Shown here piece by piece: positions 39,234-39,795 of a stretch of 39,795 bases of DNA. Source of the DNA: Methanomassiliicoccaceae archaeon (lineage in GTDB: Archaea > Thermoplasmatota > Thermoplasmata > Methanomassiliicoccales > Methanomethylophilaceae); assembly GCA_009776695.1 (NCBI GenBank), contig WRNI01000001.1:1-39795 (forward strand), written 5' to 3'. The notes beneath the pieces were generated by a model. The model was not told the origin of the DNA. It saw nothing but the letters and a program-made list of their open reading frames with translations, and did not search any database. The position numbers were made by a program, and so were the translations under genes. Each line of letters opens with the position of its first letter. Within the stretch, counting starts at the first letter, position 1.

Positions 39234-39795
39234 CGTTGCCGCGCCGCTCTCCGGCGGACATCTCTTCGAGTAATATGATATCATCACCATGAACCATATC
39301 ATCTCCAGCGGTAACGATAACGCTGACGGGAGCACCGAATGCTTCGTCTCTATGAGTATCATGGTCATTGACATCGCGAGCGCGCTGTTCTTCCATATCG
39401 ACAGCAGGACCATCGGTATCCGGCCGTCACGCCTCATCCCGATCCATTTAAGAACGATCTCCATCGTCAGCGCGACAGCGATTATCCTGACAAGACAGCC
39501 GGCGGCCACCCACAGGACGGTCACCGGCTCGTTCAGTATGAACTCCCTGTTCGCGCCGAACGTGATAAAGACAAGAACAAAGAACAATATGTTTATCGCC
39601 ACCGTTTTCACGTTCGCATTTATCACGAAATTCCTCAGAGGTATTGAAACGGCGAACGGTATCGCGATGAACAATGCCACATACTTCAGCACCTCCCACG
39701 GGCTCACGGCCTCGCCGATCAGAACTTTTGTCATTATCGGCGTGACCGCCAGCGCAATAACATACACAACGGTCACGGTTATCATCGCCAGTTTT
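39228..39795 (-). CDS. Bile acid:sodium symporter-like transporter, C-terminal part (cut by window edge)
   Basis: The frame enters from the right edge; about 188 residues are visible. Five or so membrane helices are seen, including VVYVIALAVTPIMTKVLIG, YVALFIAIPFAVSIPLRNF and LWVAAGCLVRIIAVALTMEI. The loop IPMVLLSIWKNSALAMSMTM resembles the KN/RN-alanine motif of the BASS/ACR3 fold. The N-terminal half is missing, so substrate cannot be judged; arsenite, organic anions or other solutes are possible. It ends in TAG and overlaps the convergent marC gene by 6 bp. Confidence 0.6.
   Translation of the reverse strand, partial: KLAMITVTVVYVIALAVTPIMTKVLIGEAVSPWEVLKYVALFIAIPFAVSIPLRNFVINANVKTVAINILFFVLVFITFGANREFILNEPVTVLWVAAGCLVRIIAVALTMEIVLKWIGMRRDGRIPMVLLSIWKNSALAMSMTMILIETKHSVLPSALSLPLEMIWFMVMISYYSKRCPPESGAATS

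Noticed and set aside
1..39795. CRISPR array, transposon or prophage
   Set aside because: No regularly spaced repeats with unique spacers, no transposase, integrase or phage structural gene was seen on either strand.

Overview
The window is archaeal chromosomal DNA, almost certainly from the Thermoplasmatota. The order Methanomassiliicoccales is my best guess, inferred from overall gene content and not proven here. Supporting genes are an archaeal phenylalanyl-tRNA synthetase beta chain, SRP54, TrmY, class I HMG-CoA reductase, the KH-domain terminator nuclease FttA/aCPSF1, a 20S proteasome beta subunit, archaeal ApgM, an archaeal CoaD and archaeal type IV pilus ATPase/membrane proteins. Many start codons lie 24-28 bp downstream of the centre of a TATA-like box, so much of the window appears to be read as leaderless mRNA. 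The few clear Shine-Dalgarno genes use GAGGTG, GAGGAT or GGTGAT. Genes are dense and mostly ordinary. There is no CRISPR array, insertion sequence or integrase.

Layout. 1-2.4 kb: N-terminal part of a large DUF4011-type superfamily 1 helicase, cut by the left edge. 2.5-4.5 kb: a flavin-binding PPOX-fold protein, a tiny membrane protein and purB. 4.6-5.8 kb: an archaeal coiled-coil protein preceded by nine 30-bp tandem repeats. 5.8-6.17 kb: a non-coding stretch with a candidate small structured RNA. 6.2-9.3 kb: srp54-trmY, a zinc-ribbon membrane protein and a CoaD-DUF84 fusion. 9.4-13.1 kb: pheT, a nitrilase-family protein lacking its catalytic cysteine, and HMG-CoA reductase. 13.2-15.6 kb: a polytopic membrane protein, a TPR protein and rubrerythrin with an intrinsic-type terminator. 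15.6-18.2 kb: psmB-fttA operon. 18.3-18.7 kb: a second PPOX protein.

18.8-25.5 kb holds a type IV pilus/Tad-like machine: a cysteine-rich protein, a secretion ATPase and a TadC-like membrane protein on the minus strand. Across a U32 peptidase-family gene, two overlapping pilin-like genes lie on the plus strand. 25.5-29.5 kb is a minus-strand operon of an XRE-cupin regulator, acyl-CoA synthetase, iron-sulfur flavoprotein and ApgM, with a divergent alpha/beta hydrolase. 30.5-34.0 kb is a minus-strand series: radical SAM protein, methyltransferase, CobW-type GTPase, unknown protein, zinc-ribbon membrane protein and YkgJ-type Cys-cluster protein. This could be a cofactor or metal maturation unit.

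34.3-38.1 kb carries a QueG-like Fe-S protein, a SAP/DUF6434-like protein, an unknown small protein, an atypical peroxiredoxin, and a divergent HTH gene / micro-ORF / PIN-domain toxin locus. 38.1-38.5 kb is non-coding with two candidate structured RNAs and tRNA-Ser(TGA). The window ends with a MarC-family membrane protein and the 3' part of a bile acid:sodium symporter-like gene cut by the right edge.
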